6,692 nucleotides of DNA from an uncultured Clostridia bacterium (GCA_946183765.1 CAMHDC010000073.1:1-6692); one strand, 5' to 3'. Numbered from the stretch's first letter, positions 1 through 5,736 are shown. Notes: generated by a model not told the origin, from the sequence alone. Translations and numbers: made by a program.

Positions 1-986
1 TCCGCAAGCGCATGCTGGTGATCCCCCAGATCATCGACCCCTCCGTGCCCATCGGGAAGGACGATTCCCAGAACGTGGAGATAGAGCGTTTCGGGGAGCC
101 AGTGGTGCCCGACTGGCCCATCCCCTACCACACAGACATCATGGAACGGCTCCACGGCATCGAGCTGGACGCCGCCCGCCGCACCAGCGGCAACGGGTTC
201 TATTACCTGTGCGGCGACATCGCCCGGCTCCAGAGCGCCATCCTCTCCTACGCCCGGGACTTCATGATCGACCGGGGCTACACCTACTACATCCCGCCGT
301 TCATGATCCGTTCCAGCGTGGTGGACGGGGTCATGAGCTTCACCGAGATGGAAAACATGATGTATAAGATCGAGGGCGAGGACCTGTACCTCATCGGCAC
401 CAGCGAGCACTCCATGATCGGCAAGTTCATCAACACCTTCCTGGACGAGGAAAGCATCCCCCAGCGGCTCACCAGCTACAGTCCCTGCTTCCGCAAGGAG
501 GTGGGCGCACACGGCATCGAGGAGCGGGGCGTGTACCGCATCCATCAGTTCGAGAAGCAGGAGATGATCATCGTCTGCAAGCCCGAGGAGAGCCCGAAGA
601 TGTTCGACGAGCTGTGGCAGAACACGGTGGACTTCTTCCGGTCCATGGACATCCCCGTGCGGACCCTGGAATGCTGCTCCGGCGATCTGGCCGATCTGAA
701 GGTGAAGAGCCTGGACGTGGAGGCCTGGTCTCCCCGGCAGCAGAAGTACTTCGAGGTGGGCAGCTGCTCCAATCTGGGCGACGCCCAGGCCCGCCGCCTC
801 GGCATCCGGATCAAGAGCAAGGACAAGCAGAAGGGCAACTACTTCGCCCACACCCTGAACAACACCGTGGTGGCCCCGCCCCGGATGCTGATCGCGTTCC
901 TGGAAAACCACCTGCAGGCCGACGGCACCGTGACCATCCCCGAGGTTTTGCGGCCGTATATGGGCGGCAAGACCCATTTGGGATAA
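1..986 (+). CDS. serS: Seryl-tRNA synthetase, 5' truncated by window edge
   Basis: Class II aminoacyl-tRNA synthetase that charges tRNA-Ser with serine in the cytoplasm. The frame is open to the left edge, and the residues before the ATG at 12 (RKR) continue family sequence, so that ATG is internal. The N-terminal tRNA-binding coiled coil is outside the window; only its end and the catalytic core are seen. Counting from the ATG at 12: the IPQIIDPSVPIGKDDSQNVE linker typical of SerRS (about 4-23), the serine-pocket TSE (130-132), motif 2 CFRKEVGAH...RIHQFEKQE (159-184), SCSNLGDAQARR (251-262), and motif 3 with R291 and LEN (297-299). The C-terminal PEVLRPYMGG ending is complete, with TAA at 984-986. 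Several positions differ from common bacterial SerRS (TSEHSM, GAHGIEERG, HTLNNTVVAPPR) and recall archaeal-type enzymes; this may be a second, divergent copy. A terminator follows at once. The family call is very secure; the subgroup is inference. Confidence 0.95.
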   Translation, partial: RKRMLVIPQIIDPSVPIGKDDSQNVEIERFGEPVVPDWPIPYHTDIMERLHGIELDAARRTSGNGFYYLCGDIARLQSAILSYARDFMIDRGYTYYIPPFMIRSSVVDGVMSFTEMENMMYKIEGEDLYLIGTSEHSMIGKFINTFLDEESIPQRLTSYSPCFRKEVGAHGIEERGVYRIHQFEKQEMIIVCKPEESPKMFDELWQNTVDFFRSMDIPVRTLECCSGDLADLKVKSLDVEAWSPRQQKYFEVGSCSNLGDAQARRLGIRIKSKDKQKGNYFAHTLNNTVVAPPRMLIAFLENHLQADGTVTIPEVLRPYMGGKTHLG

Positions 987-1007
987 GACGGCCGCCGATA
1001 TTGGGCC

Positions 1008-1030
1008 AGACCATTTGCGGCAACTGGTCT
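1008..1030 (+). other. Small hairpin after serS
   Basis: AGACCA at 1008-1013 pairs with TGGTCT at 1025-1030. Inside, TTG and CAA add three pairs around a CGG loop, with one mismatch between the two stems. No T-run follows, so it is not a terminator by itself. It lies 22 bases after the serS stop and may protect the 3' end or assist the stronger hairpin at 1050. The role is inferred only. Confidence 0.3.
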
Positions 1031-1049
1031 TAGGAGAGTATTGACAGGT

Positions 1050-1085
1050 AGAAATGGCGCTCCATGGCGCCATTTCTTTTTATTC
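1050..1085 (+). terminator. Intrinsic terminator of serS
   Basis: A perfect 11-bp stem: AGAAATGGCGC at 1050-1060 pairs with GCGCCATTTCT at 1067-1077 around the 6-nt loop TCCATG. The 3' arm runs directly into TTTTTATT. It lies 64 bases after the serS stop on the same strand, a normal distance for the end of the transcript. Confidence 0.9.
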
Positions 1086-1098
1086 TATGCCGCAAATT

Positions 1099-1156
1099 AG
1101 CCGTTTTTCCGGCCCATCGCATAGCGTACTATAGCACGGGCACGGAGAAAACGGCT
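1099..1156. repeat. Long imperfect inverted repeat / structured RNA candidate
   Basis: The outer arms AGCCGTTTT (1099-1107) and AAAACGGCT (1148-1156) are exact reverse complements. The structure continues inward: CCG (1109-1111) with CGG (1143-1145), GCCC (1112-1115) with GGGC (1138-1141), GC (1119-1120) with GC (1134-1135), and ATAG (1121-1124) with CTAT (1129-1132), closing on loop CGTA. Only small bulges interrupt about 22 pairs over 58 bases. It is non-coding and lies between the serS terminator and the SPOCS-LysM gene. No T-run follows, so it is not an intrinsic terminator. It could be a dispersed palindromic element, a small RNA, or a regulatory structure of the downstream gene. The rest of the 987-1262 gap holds the serS hairpins, a T-rich tract at 1201-1216 and the leader hairpin of the next gene; I see no gene in it. 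Confidence 0.6.
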
Positions 1157-1220
1157 TCTGCCTCCCATCTTGGCGGCCTCGTTGGCTCGTGAGCGGCGGG
1201 TCTTTTTTTCTTTTTTGGCG

Positions 1221-1254
1221 CATAGGGTGAGGAGAAAAGAAACCCTATGGGAGG
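1221..1254 (+). promoter_or_regulatory. Leader hairpin abutting the SPOCS-LysM ribosome binding site
   Basis: CATAGGGT (1221-1228) pairs exactly with ACCCTATG (1242-1249) around a purine-rich 13-nt loop. The last base of the 3' arm is the first G of the Shine-Dalgarno GGGAGG (1249-1254), which lies 8 bases before the ATG at 1263. A stem touching the ribosome site could tune translation. The loop also carries a GAGGAG sequence (1229-1234), too far from the ATG to serve as the main site. The pairing is read directly; the effect is inference. Confidence 0.5.
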
Positions 1255-1262
1255 TCATAGCC

Positions 1263-2729
1263 ATGGATGTGGAAAAGGTCAGTTTCAACGTGGATACCCT
1301 GTGCATGCGGCTGGAGGAGCAGGTGCCCATCGAGAGCGCCATCCCCCTGCCCCAGGGGCGGACCGCCGGGAGCGTGCTGTCGGTGACGCCCCAGCTGCAG
1401 ATCCGGGAGGTGCGGGTCAGCGAGACCGGGGTCCGGCTCTCGGGCCAGCTCCAGCTCCATCTCATCGCGGAGACCGGGGAGCGGGTGCTGTTCTCCTTCG
1501 ACGCGGCGGCGGAGTTCACCCACCTCATCAGCGCCCGGATCACGGAGGACGCTTTGCAGCCCCGGATCTTCGGGCAGCTGCTCAAATGCGCCTGCCATCG
1601 GGAGGACGACGGGCTGCGCCTCAGCGCGGTGCTGGATCTCAAGGTGTGGCTTATGGCGCCCCGGGAGATCGGGGCCGTGTCCGCCATCCGGGGGGCGGTG
1701 GGTCTGGAGAGCCGGGAGGAGATCATCGTCACCCGGCGGCGGTCGCTGCAGGGGGCCAAGGCCGTCCAGGTCCGGGACGAACTGGGGGTGGAAGCGGGCA
1801 CCAACGTGCTGGAGGCGAAGGGCACGGTCCGCGTCCTCTCCGCCCGCCCGGCCGGGGAGGGCATGGCGCTGGACGGGGAGCTCTATTCCTCCCTGGTGCT
1901 GCTGGACCCGGAGGGACGGCTCCGGGAGATGCCCGTGCGCACCCCCCTCTCGGACACGGTGAAGCTGGAGGGGCCCGCAAACGGCAGCCCCGCCCTCAGC
2001 GCGGAGCTCACCGGCCTCACTGCCCGCACGGACGGGGAAGCGCTGTTTCTGAACGGGGACGTGTCTGTGTCCGCCTACGGGGGCGCGGAGAGCCGCCTGC
2101 GGGTCCTTTCGGACGCCTACGACGAGGGCGGCACCTTCCTCTGCCACCGGGAGGAGAAAACGGGGCTCATGTACCTGGGCCCGGTGCTGAAAGAGGAAAC
2201 GGTGGAAGGCCCCCTCACGGTGCCCAACCACATGCCGGAGGTCCAGCAGGTCCTCTACAGCCGCGCCCTGCCCGCCGTCACGGGCCTGGAAAGCGGGGAC
2301 GGCGGGACGCTCCTGGAGGGGGTGGCGCTGGTGACCACGGTGTACCGGTGCGACAGCGGCCTGCTGCACAGCTTCACGGGGGAGGTGCCCTTCTCCCTCA
2401 CCCTGCCGGGCCAGGGGGACCTGGTGCTGCCCCTGTCCGCCGCGGCCTTCTCCACGGTCACCGGCCGGGGGCGGGTGCTCCAGGGACGGGTGGAGCTGCT
2501 TTTCTCCGGCGAGCAGTACGCCCAAAGCAGGATCGGCTACACCGACGACCTGCTGGCCGGGCCGGGGACCCAGCCGGGCCGGGGCATCCTCATCTACGCC
2601 CCGGACCCCGAGGAAAACCTGTTCACCGTGGGCAAGCGCTTCGGCATCCCCCAGGCCCGGCTCCGGGAGCTGAACGGGGAGCTGACGGAACCCTTTTGGG
2701 GGACGGAGCGAATACTCATCATCAAATGA
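1263..2729 (+). CDS. SPOCS (DUF3794) and LysM domain spore protein, SipL-like
   Basis: A 488-aa protein with no signal peptide or membrane segment. It has three beta-rich segments that look like SPOCS/DUF3794 units (about 20-130, 165-285 and 315-425), then a C-terminal LysM-like domain (about 443-488: ILIYAPDPEENLFTVGKRFG, IPQARLRELN, then TERILIIK). This order matches clostridial SipL, which binds the coat base-layer ATPase SpoIVA through its LysM domain and is needed to attach the spore coat to the forespore. The same job in the mother-cell cytoplasm is likely here. The start at 1263 is chosen because GGGAGG lies 8 bases upstream; an ATG at 1170 is in frame, but its 31 extra residues look unlike the family. 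It is a single gene between two terminators. I found no convincing sigma-E promoter by eye. The domain call is strong; orthology to sipL is probable, because Clostridia can carry several SPOCS proteins. Confidence 0.88.
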   Translation: MDVEKVSFNVDTLCMRLEEQVPIESAIPLPQGRTAGSVLSVTPQLQIREVRVSETGVRLSGQLQLHLIAETGERVLFSFDAAAEFTHLISARITEDALQPRIFGQLLKCACHREDDGLRLSAVLDLKVWLMAPREIGAVSAIRGAVGLESREEIIVTRRRSLQGAKAVQVRDELGVEAGTNVLEAKGTVRVLSARPAGEGMALDGELYSSLVLLDPEGRLREMPVRTPLSDTVKLEGPANGSPALSAELTGLTARTDGEALFLNGDVSVSAYGGAESRLRVLSDAYDEGGTFLCHREEKTGLMYLGPVLKEETVEGPLTVPNHMPEVQQVLYSRALPAVTGLESGDGGTLLEGVALVTTVYRCDSGLLHSFTGEVPFSLTLPGQGDLVLPLSAAAFSTVTGRGRVLQGRVELLFSGEQYAQSRIGYTDDLLAGPGTQPGRGILIYAPDPEENLFTVGKRFGIPQARLRELNGELTEPFWGTERILIIK

Positions 2730-2737
2730 GCAATATG

Positions 2738-2766
2738 AAAAAAGAGGCTTTATCGGCCTCTTTTTT
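2738..2766. terminator. Bidirectional intrinsic terminator
   Basis: AAAAAAGAGGC (2738-2748) pairs with GCCTCTTTTTT (2756-2766) around a 7-nt loop, an 11-bp perfect stem with A6 on one side and T6 on the other. It can end the SPOCS-LysM transcript on the + strand, 8 bases after its stop, and the converging - strand transcript, 17 bases after the small-protein stop. Confidence 0.9.
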
Positions 2767-2783
2767 CTGGTTTGGTTCAGTTC

Positions 2784-2933
2784 TTACTCGCAGTAGGGGT
2801 CGTTCCGATCCCGTCTCTGCTTCTGTTCCGTTTCCATCTGTCGGTCCTGTTCCTTGCGCTCGTTCCGGCTCTTTTTGTCCTTTTTGTTCTGATCGCCGGT
2901 ATAGGAGCGTTCAAACTCATCGAAGAAAGACAT
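2784..2933 (-). CDS. 49-aa highly charged small protein, unknown function
   Basis: A short frame starting MSFFDEFERSYTG and followed by a strongly hydrophilic tail: 21 of the 33 residues from 14 to 46 are D, E, K or R. No cysteine motif or membrane segment is seen; one Cys is near the end (PYCE). The start is the ATG at 2933-2931 because GGGAGG (2946-2941) lies 7 bases upstream; an earlier in-frame ATG at 2972 lacks this. It begins 83 bases after the VWA gene stop on the same strand with no clear promoter or terminator between, so it may be co-transcribed with that gene. It ends 17 bases before the shared terminator. The tail is likely helical or disordered. I do not recognise a family; the excellent ribosome site and clean flanks are the main support that it is real. 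Confidence 0.6.
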   Translation of the reverse strand: MSFFDEFERSYTGDQNKKDKKSRNERKEQDRQMETEQKQRRDRNDPYCE

Positions 2934-3016
2934 CTCTTTACCTCCCGGTATTGTTCGGCTCATGGCCGACAAGGGTAGTGTGACCCGAATCGCCGGGGGT
3001 ATGCTGGCAAAAATTG

Positions 3017-3664
3017 TTATTTGCCCCGCTTTCTTTCGTCCGCTTCGATCTCAGCCTTCCAGTCGGCGGAAAGGGGCTCTGAGGCGCGCATCCGGCAGAT
3101 GGTGTCGCTGACCACCCGATAGTTGAGCTCCGTGCCCCGGGTGTCGGACACGTACTTCACCGCCCGATCCCGGCGGATGCCGATGTCTTCCGCGGCGGAG
3201 ATGGCGTCCATGTTGGCCCCCAGGAACAGGAATTCCCAGCCGTATTTCTCCTTCTGGCGCTCCACCATGGCCTTCACCTCCCGCCTGCCGTACCGATGGC
3301 TGGCGTTCTCCATGCCGTCGGTGGTGATGACGAAGATGGTCCGCTCCGGCACGTCCTCCTCCCGGGCGTACTTGTGCACGTTCCCGATATGATGGATGGC
3401 CCCGCCCAGGGCGTCCAGGAGGGCCGTGCAGCCGCCGGGGGTGTAGTCCCGCCGGGTCAGGGGCTCCACCTCCTCGAGACGCGCCCGATCATGGATCACC
3501 CGGCTTTCATTGGCGAAGGCCACCGTGGACACATAGGCCGTCCCCGCCTCCCGGCGCTGCTTCTCGATCATGCTGTTGAAGCCGCCGATGGTGTCGCTCT
3601 CCAGGCCGCTCATGCTGCCGCTTTCGTCCAAAATGAACACCAGTTCCGTCAAACCCTTCTTCAT
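3017..3664 (-). CDS. Cytoplasmic VWA-domain protein
   Basis: A 215-aa protein that is almost entirely one von Willebrand factor A domain. The metal-ion-dependent adhesion site looks complete: DESGS (D13, S15, S17), the conserved Thr in GGCTALLDALG (T80), and D116 in VITTDGMEN. There is no signal peptide or transmembrane helix, so it should act in the cytosol, probably binding a partner protein through Mg2+. The overall form resembles short stand-alone VWA proteins of the TerY type. The start ATG at 3664-3662 has GAGGAGG 8 bases upstream. The frame stays open far upstream, but that part is antisense or out-of-frame to the macro gene and not protein-like. The gene follows the macro-domain gene by 101 bases and precedes the 49-aa protein. 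A hairpin with a T-run sits right before its ribosome site. The partner and process are unknown; the link to the macro protein is inferred from adjacency. Confidence 0.9.
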   Translation of the reverse strand: MKKGLTELVFILDESGSMSGLESDTIGGFNSMIEKQRREAGTAYVSTVAFANESRVIHDRARLEEVEPLTRRDYTPGGCTALLDALGGAIHHIGNVHKYAREEDVPERTIFVITTDGMENASHRYGRREVKAMVERQKEKYGWEFLFLGANMDAISAAEDIGIRRDRAVKYVSDTRGTELNYRVVSDTICRMRASEPLSADWKAEIEADERKRGK

Positions 3665-3681
3665 ATTCGTATCCTCCTCAC

Positions 3682-3724
3682 AAAAAATGGTCACCGGGTT
3701 TTCTGACCCTGTGACCACAGTATA
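3682..3724 (-). promoter_or_regulatory. Terminator-like hairpin overlapping a -10-like site before the VWA gene
   Basis: On the - strand, TGGTCAC (3717-3711) pairs with GTGACCA (3694-3688). Inside, GGGT (3709-3706) pairs with ACCC (3699-3696) after one mismatch, and the 3' arm runs into T6 (3687-3682). This has the form of an intrinsic terminator, ending just before the VWA Shine-Dalgarno. A TATACT hexamer (3724-3719) lies directly upstream, but I see no good -35 at 16-18 bases, so the promoter is weakly supported. Transcripts starting here would lack most of the 5' arm. It may terminate the macro transcript or attenuate read-through into the VWA gene. Confidence 0.6.
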
Positions 3725-3745
3725 GGCTGTTTGAAAAAGGGTTTG

Positions 3746-3762
3746 GTCGCCTGCCGGGCGAC
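3746..3762 (-). terminator. Weak hairpin directly after the macro gene
   Basis: GTCGCC (3762-3757) pairs with GGCGAC (3751-3746) around a 5-nt loop, three bases after the macro-gene stop codon. A T5 run (3738-3734) follows only after seven bases, so termination would be inefficient. It may act together with the stronger hairpin at 3717-3682. Confidence 0.4.
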
Positions 3763-3765
3763 AAA

Positions 3766-4869
3766 TCAGGAGCCAAGCAGGGGCTGATCGTAAGCGAAGA
3801 GGAGCTCGTTGACGGAAAGGACGCTGAAGACGCCCTTCTGGATGCATCCTTCCACGATGATGTCGAAAAGGAAGCTGTGGGAGAGGGTGTAGCCTGCCCG
3901 GGCCAAGAGGGACTGGGTCTCGGGCAGCGTCAGCTCCAGCGCCAGGGCGAAGGCCACGGCGGTGGTCTTGGAGGGCTTGTAGTGGGGGTCCGAACGGATC
4001 TTGGAGAAGAGCTTCCGGTCGATATTGGCCTTCTTGTAACACTCCACGTCCGTCAGGCCCTTCTCGTCGATGAGCCTGAGGAGGGTCTTGGAAAAGCCCT
4101 CGTCCAGCTGACGGAGCAGATCGTCCAGGTCCTGCGCCGCCGCCTGCTGTTTCTGGGCGGGCAGCTTCGGCTTCTTCGGGGCCGTTTGGTGCGCCGGCAT
4201 GGGCGCGGCAGAAGGTGCGAGACAGGCTTCCTCCTCCGCCGGGAGCTTGACCGCCTGGAAGGTGCCCGTGTCCGCCATGAACTCCCGGGGCTCCCGTGCC
4301 CAGCGGTTCGACTTCAGATTCCGGGGCCGCTTTTCCTCCGCTTCGGCGTAGGCGTCGTCGATGAAGCTCTGTACGTCCCCGAACCGGTCCCCGCCCAGGA
4401 GGAAGGCCGCCCGATCGAAGAGGACCAGGTAGACCGTCAGATCGTGGTCCTGCAGAAAGGCGGAGACGGCCTCTGTGGCCACCCGGAAGGCCTCCGCCTT
4501 GGGGTAGCCGTAGACGCCGCTGGAGATGAGGGGAAAGGCCACGGTCTCGCACCCATGGGACGAGGCCAGCTCCAAAGACCGGCGATAGCAGGACCGGAGC
4601 AAATGCTCCTCCCCGTGATCGCCCCCGCGCCAGATGGGGCCCACGGTGTGGATGACGTACTTCGCCCGGAGGCGGTACGCCCCGGTGATCTTCGCCTCTC
4701 CGGTTTTGCAGCCGCCCAGGGTCCGGCATTCCGCCAAAAGCTCCGGCCCCGCAGCCCGGTGGATGGCCCCGTCCACCCCGCCGCCGCCCAGGAGCGAAGG
4801 ATTGGCCGCGTTGACGACGGCGTCCACGGTCATCCTGGTGATGTCGTTTCGAACCAATAAAAGAGGCAT
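3766..4869 (-). CDS. Macro-domain protein with extra C-terminal helical domain
   Basis: A 367-aa cytosolic protein in two parts. Residues 1-170 form a macro domain of the MacroD/YmdB kind, which binds ADP-ribose and often removes it from proteins or cleaves O-acetyl-ADP-ribose. The key loops are present: VVNAANPSLLGGGGVDGAIH (18-37) with N20, N23 and D33, then AKITGAYRL (59-67), YVIHTVGP (71-78) and ISSGVYGYP (115-123). A low-complexity A/P/K/Q linker (about 205-247) leads to a helical domain (248-367) with DLDDLLRQLDEGFSKTLLRL, then YKKANIDRKLFSKIRSD and a DQPLLG ending. I recall this second part from other Firmicutes proteins; it has an HTH-like feel, but its function is not known to me. 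The start ATG at 4869-4867 has AGGAGGG 5 bases upstream and its own promoter. The neighbours are merR upstream and the VWA gene downstream. The macro call is secure; the substrate and the role of the C-terminal part are open. Confidence 0.93.
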   Translation of the reverse strand: MPLLLVRNDITRMTVDAVVNAANPSLLGGGGVDGAIHRAAGPELLAECRTLGGCKTGEAKITGAYRLRAKYVIHTVGPIWRGGDHGEEHLLRSCYRRSLELASSHGCETVAFPLISSGVYGYPKAEAFRVATEAVSAFLQDHDLTVYLVLFDRAAFLLGGDRFGDVQSFIDDAYAEAEEKRPRNLKSNRWAREPREFMADTGTFQAVKLPAEEEACLAPSAAPMPAHQTAPKKPKLPAQKQQAAAQDLDDLLRQLDEGFSKTLLRLIDEKGLTDVECYKKANIDRKLFSKIRSDPHYKPSKTTAVAFALALELTLPETQSLLARAGYTLSHSFLFDIIVEGCIQKGVFSVLSVNELLFAYDQPLLGS

Positions 4870-4911
4870 ACCCGCCCTCCTGTGTGTTGATAGAACGAGT
4901 ATACCTCTTTT
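4859..4911 (-). promoter_or_regulatory. Inverted repeat that could hide the macro-gene start codon in read-through RNA
   Basis: On the - strand, AAAAGAGGTATAC (4911-4899) and GTATGCCTCTTTT (4871-4859) can form a 13-bp RNA stem with one G-U pair. The second arm contains the ATG start codon and first codons of the macro gene; the ribosome site lies in the 27-nt loop. The first arm overlaps the spacer and -10 of the macro promoter. It would therefore be present only in RNA coming from upstream, not in RNA started at this promoter. The pairing is read directly; the regulatory meaning is inference. Confidence 0.55.
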
Positions 4912-4926
4912 TGGTTTTCAGTGCAA
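4898..4926 (-). promoter_or_regulatory. Sigma-A-type promoter of the macro gene
   Basis: TTGCAC (4926-4921), a 17-base spacer and TATACT (4903-4898) form a housekeeping-type promoter on the - strand. Transcription would start near 4891, giving a leader of about 22 bases before the ATG at 4869. The -10 is good (5 of 6); the -35 matches only the first three bases well. The gap from the merR stop (4932) is just long enough to hold it. Confidence 0.6.
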
Positions 4927-4931
4927 CAGGG

Positions 4932-5663
4932 CTAAGCCCCGCAGTGAACGGCGATGGCCCGCGCCGCGAATTCCCCGGTGCCGGGGCCGCCCGCCTTGTC
5001 GATGTTCTCGGTCATGGACCCGCCCCCGCCGTACATCCCGGACAGGCTCAGCAGGATCTCGTCGGAGCAGGTGTAGAAGTGCTCCGTGATGTAGCTTTGA
5101 AGCCGCTTCACCAGGGTCTGAGCCGGTTCGGCGGCCGGGTCCGTGTCCCGGATGGCGCCGAAGTCTTTGAAGATGTCCATCATGCCCTCGCTGATGGCCG
5201 CGGTCTGCTCCTTCGTGCGGCCCTTGGATTTCTGCTCATACTCCTGCCATTCCTTGGTCTGGCCCCAGGACGCCTTGGCCTCCCGGGCGTAGTCGTCGAT
5301 CTTCTTCGTGTCGAATGCCGTAAAGTCTGTCATGCGCTTCACCCCCACCAATTTCATGCCTTTTGCAAATGCGATCAGATTCTCCAAATGTTCCTTCTGC
5401 AGCTCCAGCAAGCGTATCTGCTGGTCCAGCGCCTTGTTCCGGTCGAAGGTTGGGCTGTCCAGGATCTGCCCGATGTCCTTCAGAGGGAACTGGAGCTCCC
5501 GAAAGAGCAGGATGCTCTGGAGACGGGCGAGCGACCCTTCGTCGTAGAGCCGGTACCCCGCCTCGGTGACCTCGGCGGGCTTCAGCAGCCCCAGCTGGTC
5601 GTAATGGTGCAGCGCCCGGACGCTGACGCCGGTCAGTTTGCTGACCTCATGGACGGTCATCAT
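4932..5663 (-). CDS. MerR-family transcriptional activator with TipAS drug-sensing domain
   Basis: A 243-aa regulator. Residues 3-70 are a MerR winged helix (TVHEVSKLTGVSVRALHHYDQLGLLKP, then GYRLYDEGSLARLQSILLFRELQFPLKDIGQIL). A long dimerisation coiled coil spans about 75-103, and residues 120-243 fit the TipAS effector domain (YAREAKASWGQTKEWQEY, then FYTCSDEILLSLSGMY). The family includes Mta of Bacillus and TipAL of Streptomyces; members bend over-spaced promoters to activate genes on binding hydrophobic drugs such as thiopeptides. C199 lies about where I expect the thiopeptide-reactive Cys of TipAL, so covalent sensing is possible. The start is the ATG at 5663, 8 bases after GGGAGG; an ATG at 5687 would sit at the edge of the -10, before the transcription start. 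It lies downstream of azlD on the same strand and upstream of the macro gene. Autoregulation is strongly suggested by its promoter. The ligand is unknown. Confidence 0.93.
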   Translation of the reverse strand: MMTVHEVSKLTGVSVRALHHYDQLGLLKPAEVTEAGYRLYDEGSLARLQSILLFRELQFPLKDIGQILDSPTFDRNKALDQQIRLLELQKEHLENLIAFAKGMKLVGVKRMTDFTAFDTKKIDDYAREAKASWGQTKEWQEYEQKSKGRTKEQTAAISEGMMDIFKDFGAIRDTDPAAEPAQTLVKRLQSYITEHFYTCSDEILLSLSGMYGGGGSMTENIDKAGGPGTGEFAARAIAVHCGA

Positions 5664-5687
5664 GGCGATCGCCTCCCTTCGACCCAT

Positions 5688-5718
5688 AGTATAAACCCTG
5701 ACGTTACGTCAGGGTCAA
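5688..5718 (-). promoter_or_regulatory. MerR-type autoregulated promoter with 21-bp palindromic operator
   Basis: On the - strand, TTGACC (5718-5713) and TATACT (5693-5688) are separated by 19 bases, the long spacer typical of MerR-activated promoters. A perfect palindrome, ACCCTGACGT and ACGTCAGGGT around one central base (5695-5715), fills the spacer. Transcription would start near 5681, giving a leader of about 18 bases. The placement indicates that the TipAS-type regulator binds and controls its own gene. Confidence 0.88.
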
Positions 5719-5736
5719 GAGGTTTTTTTGAGTTTT

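Noticed and set aside
1200..1217. T-rich tract as a possible terminator
   Set aside because: No convincing stem ends just before it.
1118..1228. CATA-type sequences as a sigma-E promoter for the spore gene
   Set aside because: Only partial -10 matches and no -35 at the right distance; too weak to annotate.
1170..1262. In-frame ATG extending the SPOCS-LysM protein by 31 residues
   Set aside because: The added sequence is basic and unlike the family, it runs through the leader hairpin, and the ATG at 1263 has the proper ribosome site.
1245..2525. Long - strand frame opposite the SPOCS gene
   Set aside because: H/P/G/R-rich antisense reading with no recognisable motif; the + strand frame has clear domains.
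1247..2983. Long + strand frame in another phase across the SPOCS gene
   Set aside because: Its product is G/P/A/R-rich, as expected from out-of-frame GC-rich DNA, with no domain signal and no good start.
3665..4729. Upstream extension of the VWA frame, giving a 570-aa product
   Set aside because: The extension overlaps the macro gene in another phase and is low-complexity; the ATG at 3664 with GAGGAGG is the real start.
5664..5687. Earlier ATG for the MerR regulator
   Set aside because: It lies at the edge of the -10 element, before the expected transcription start, and lacks a ribosome site.
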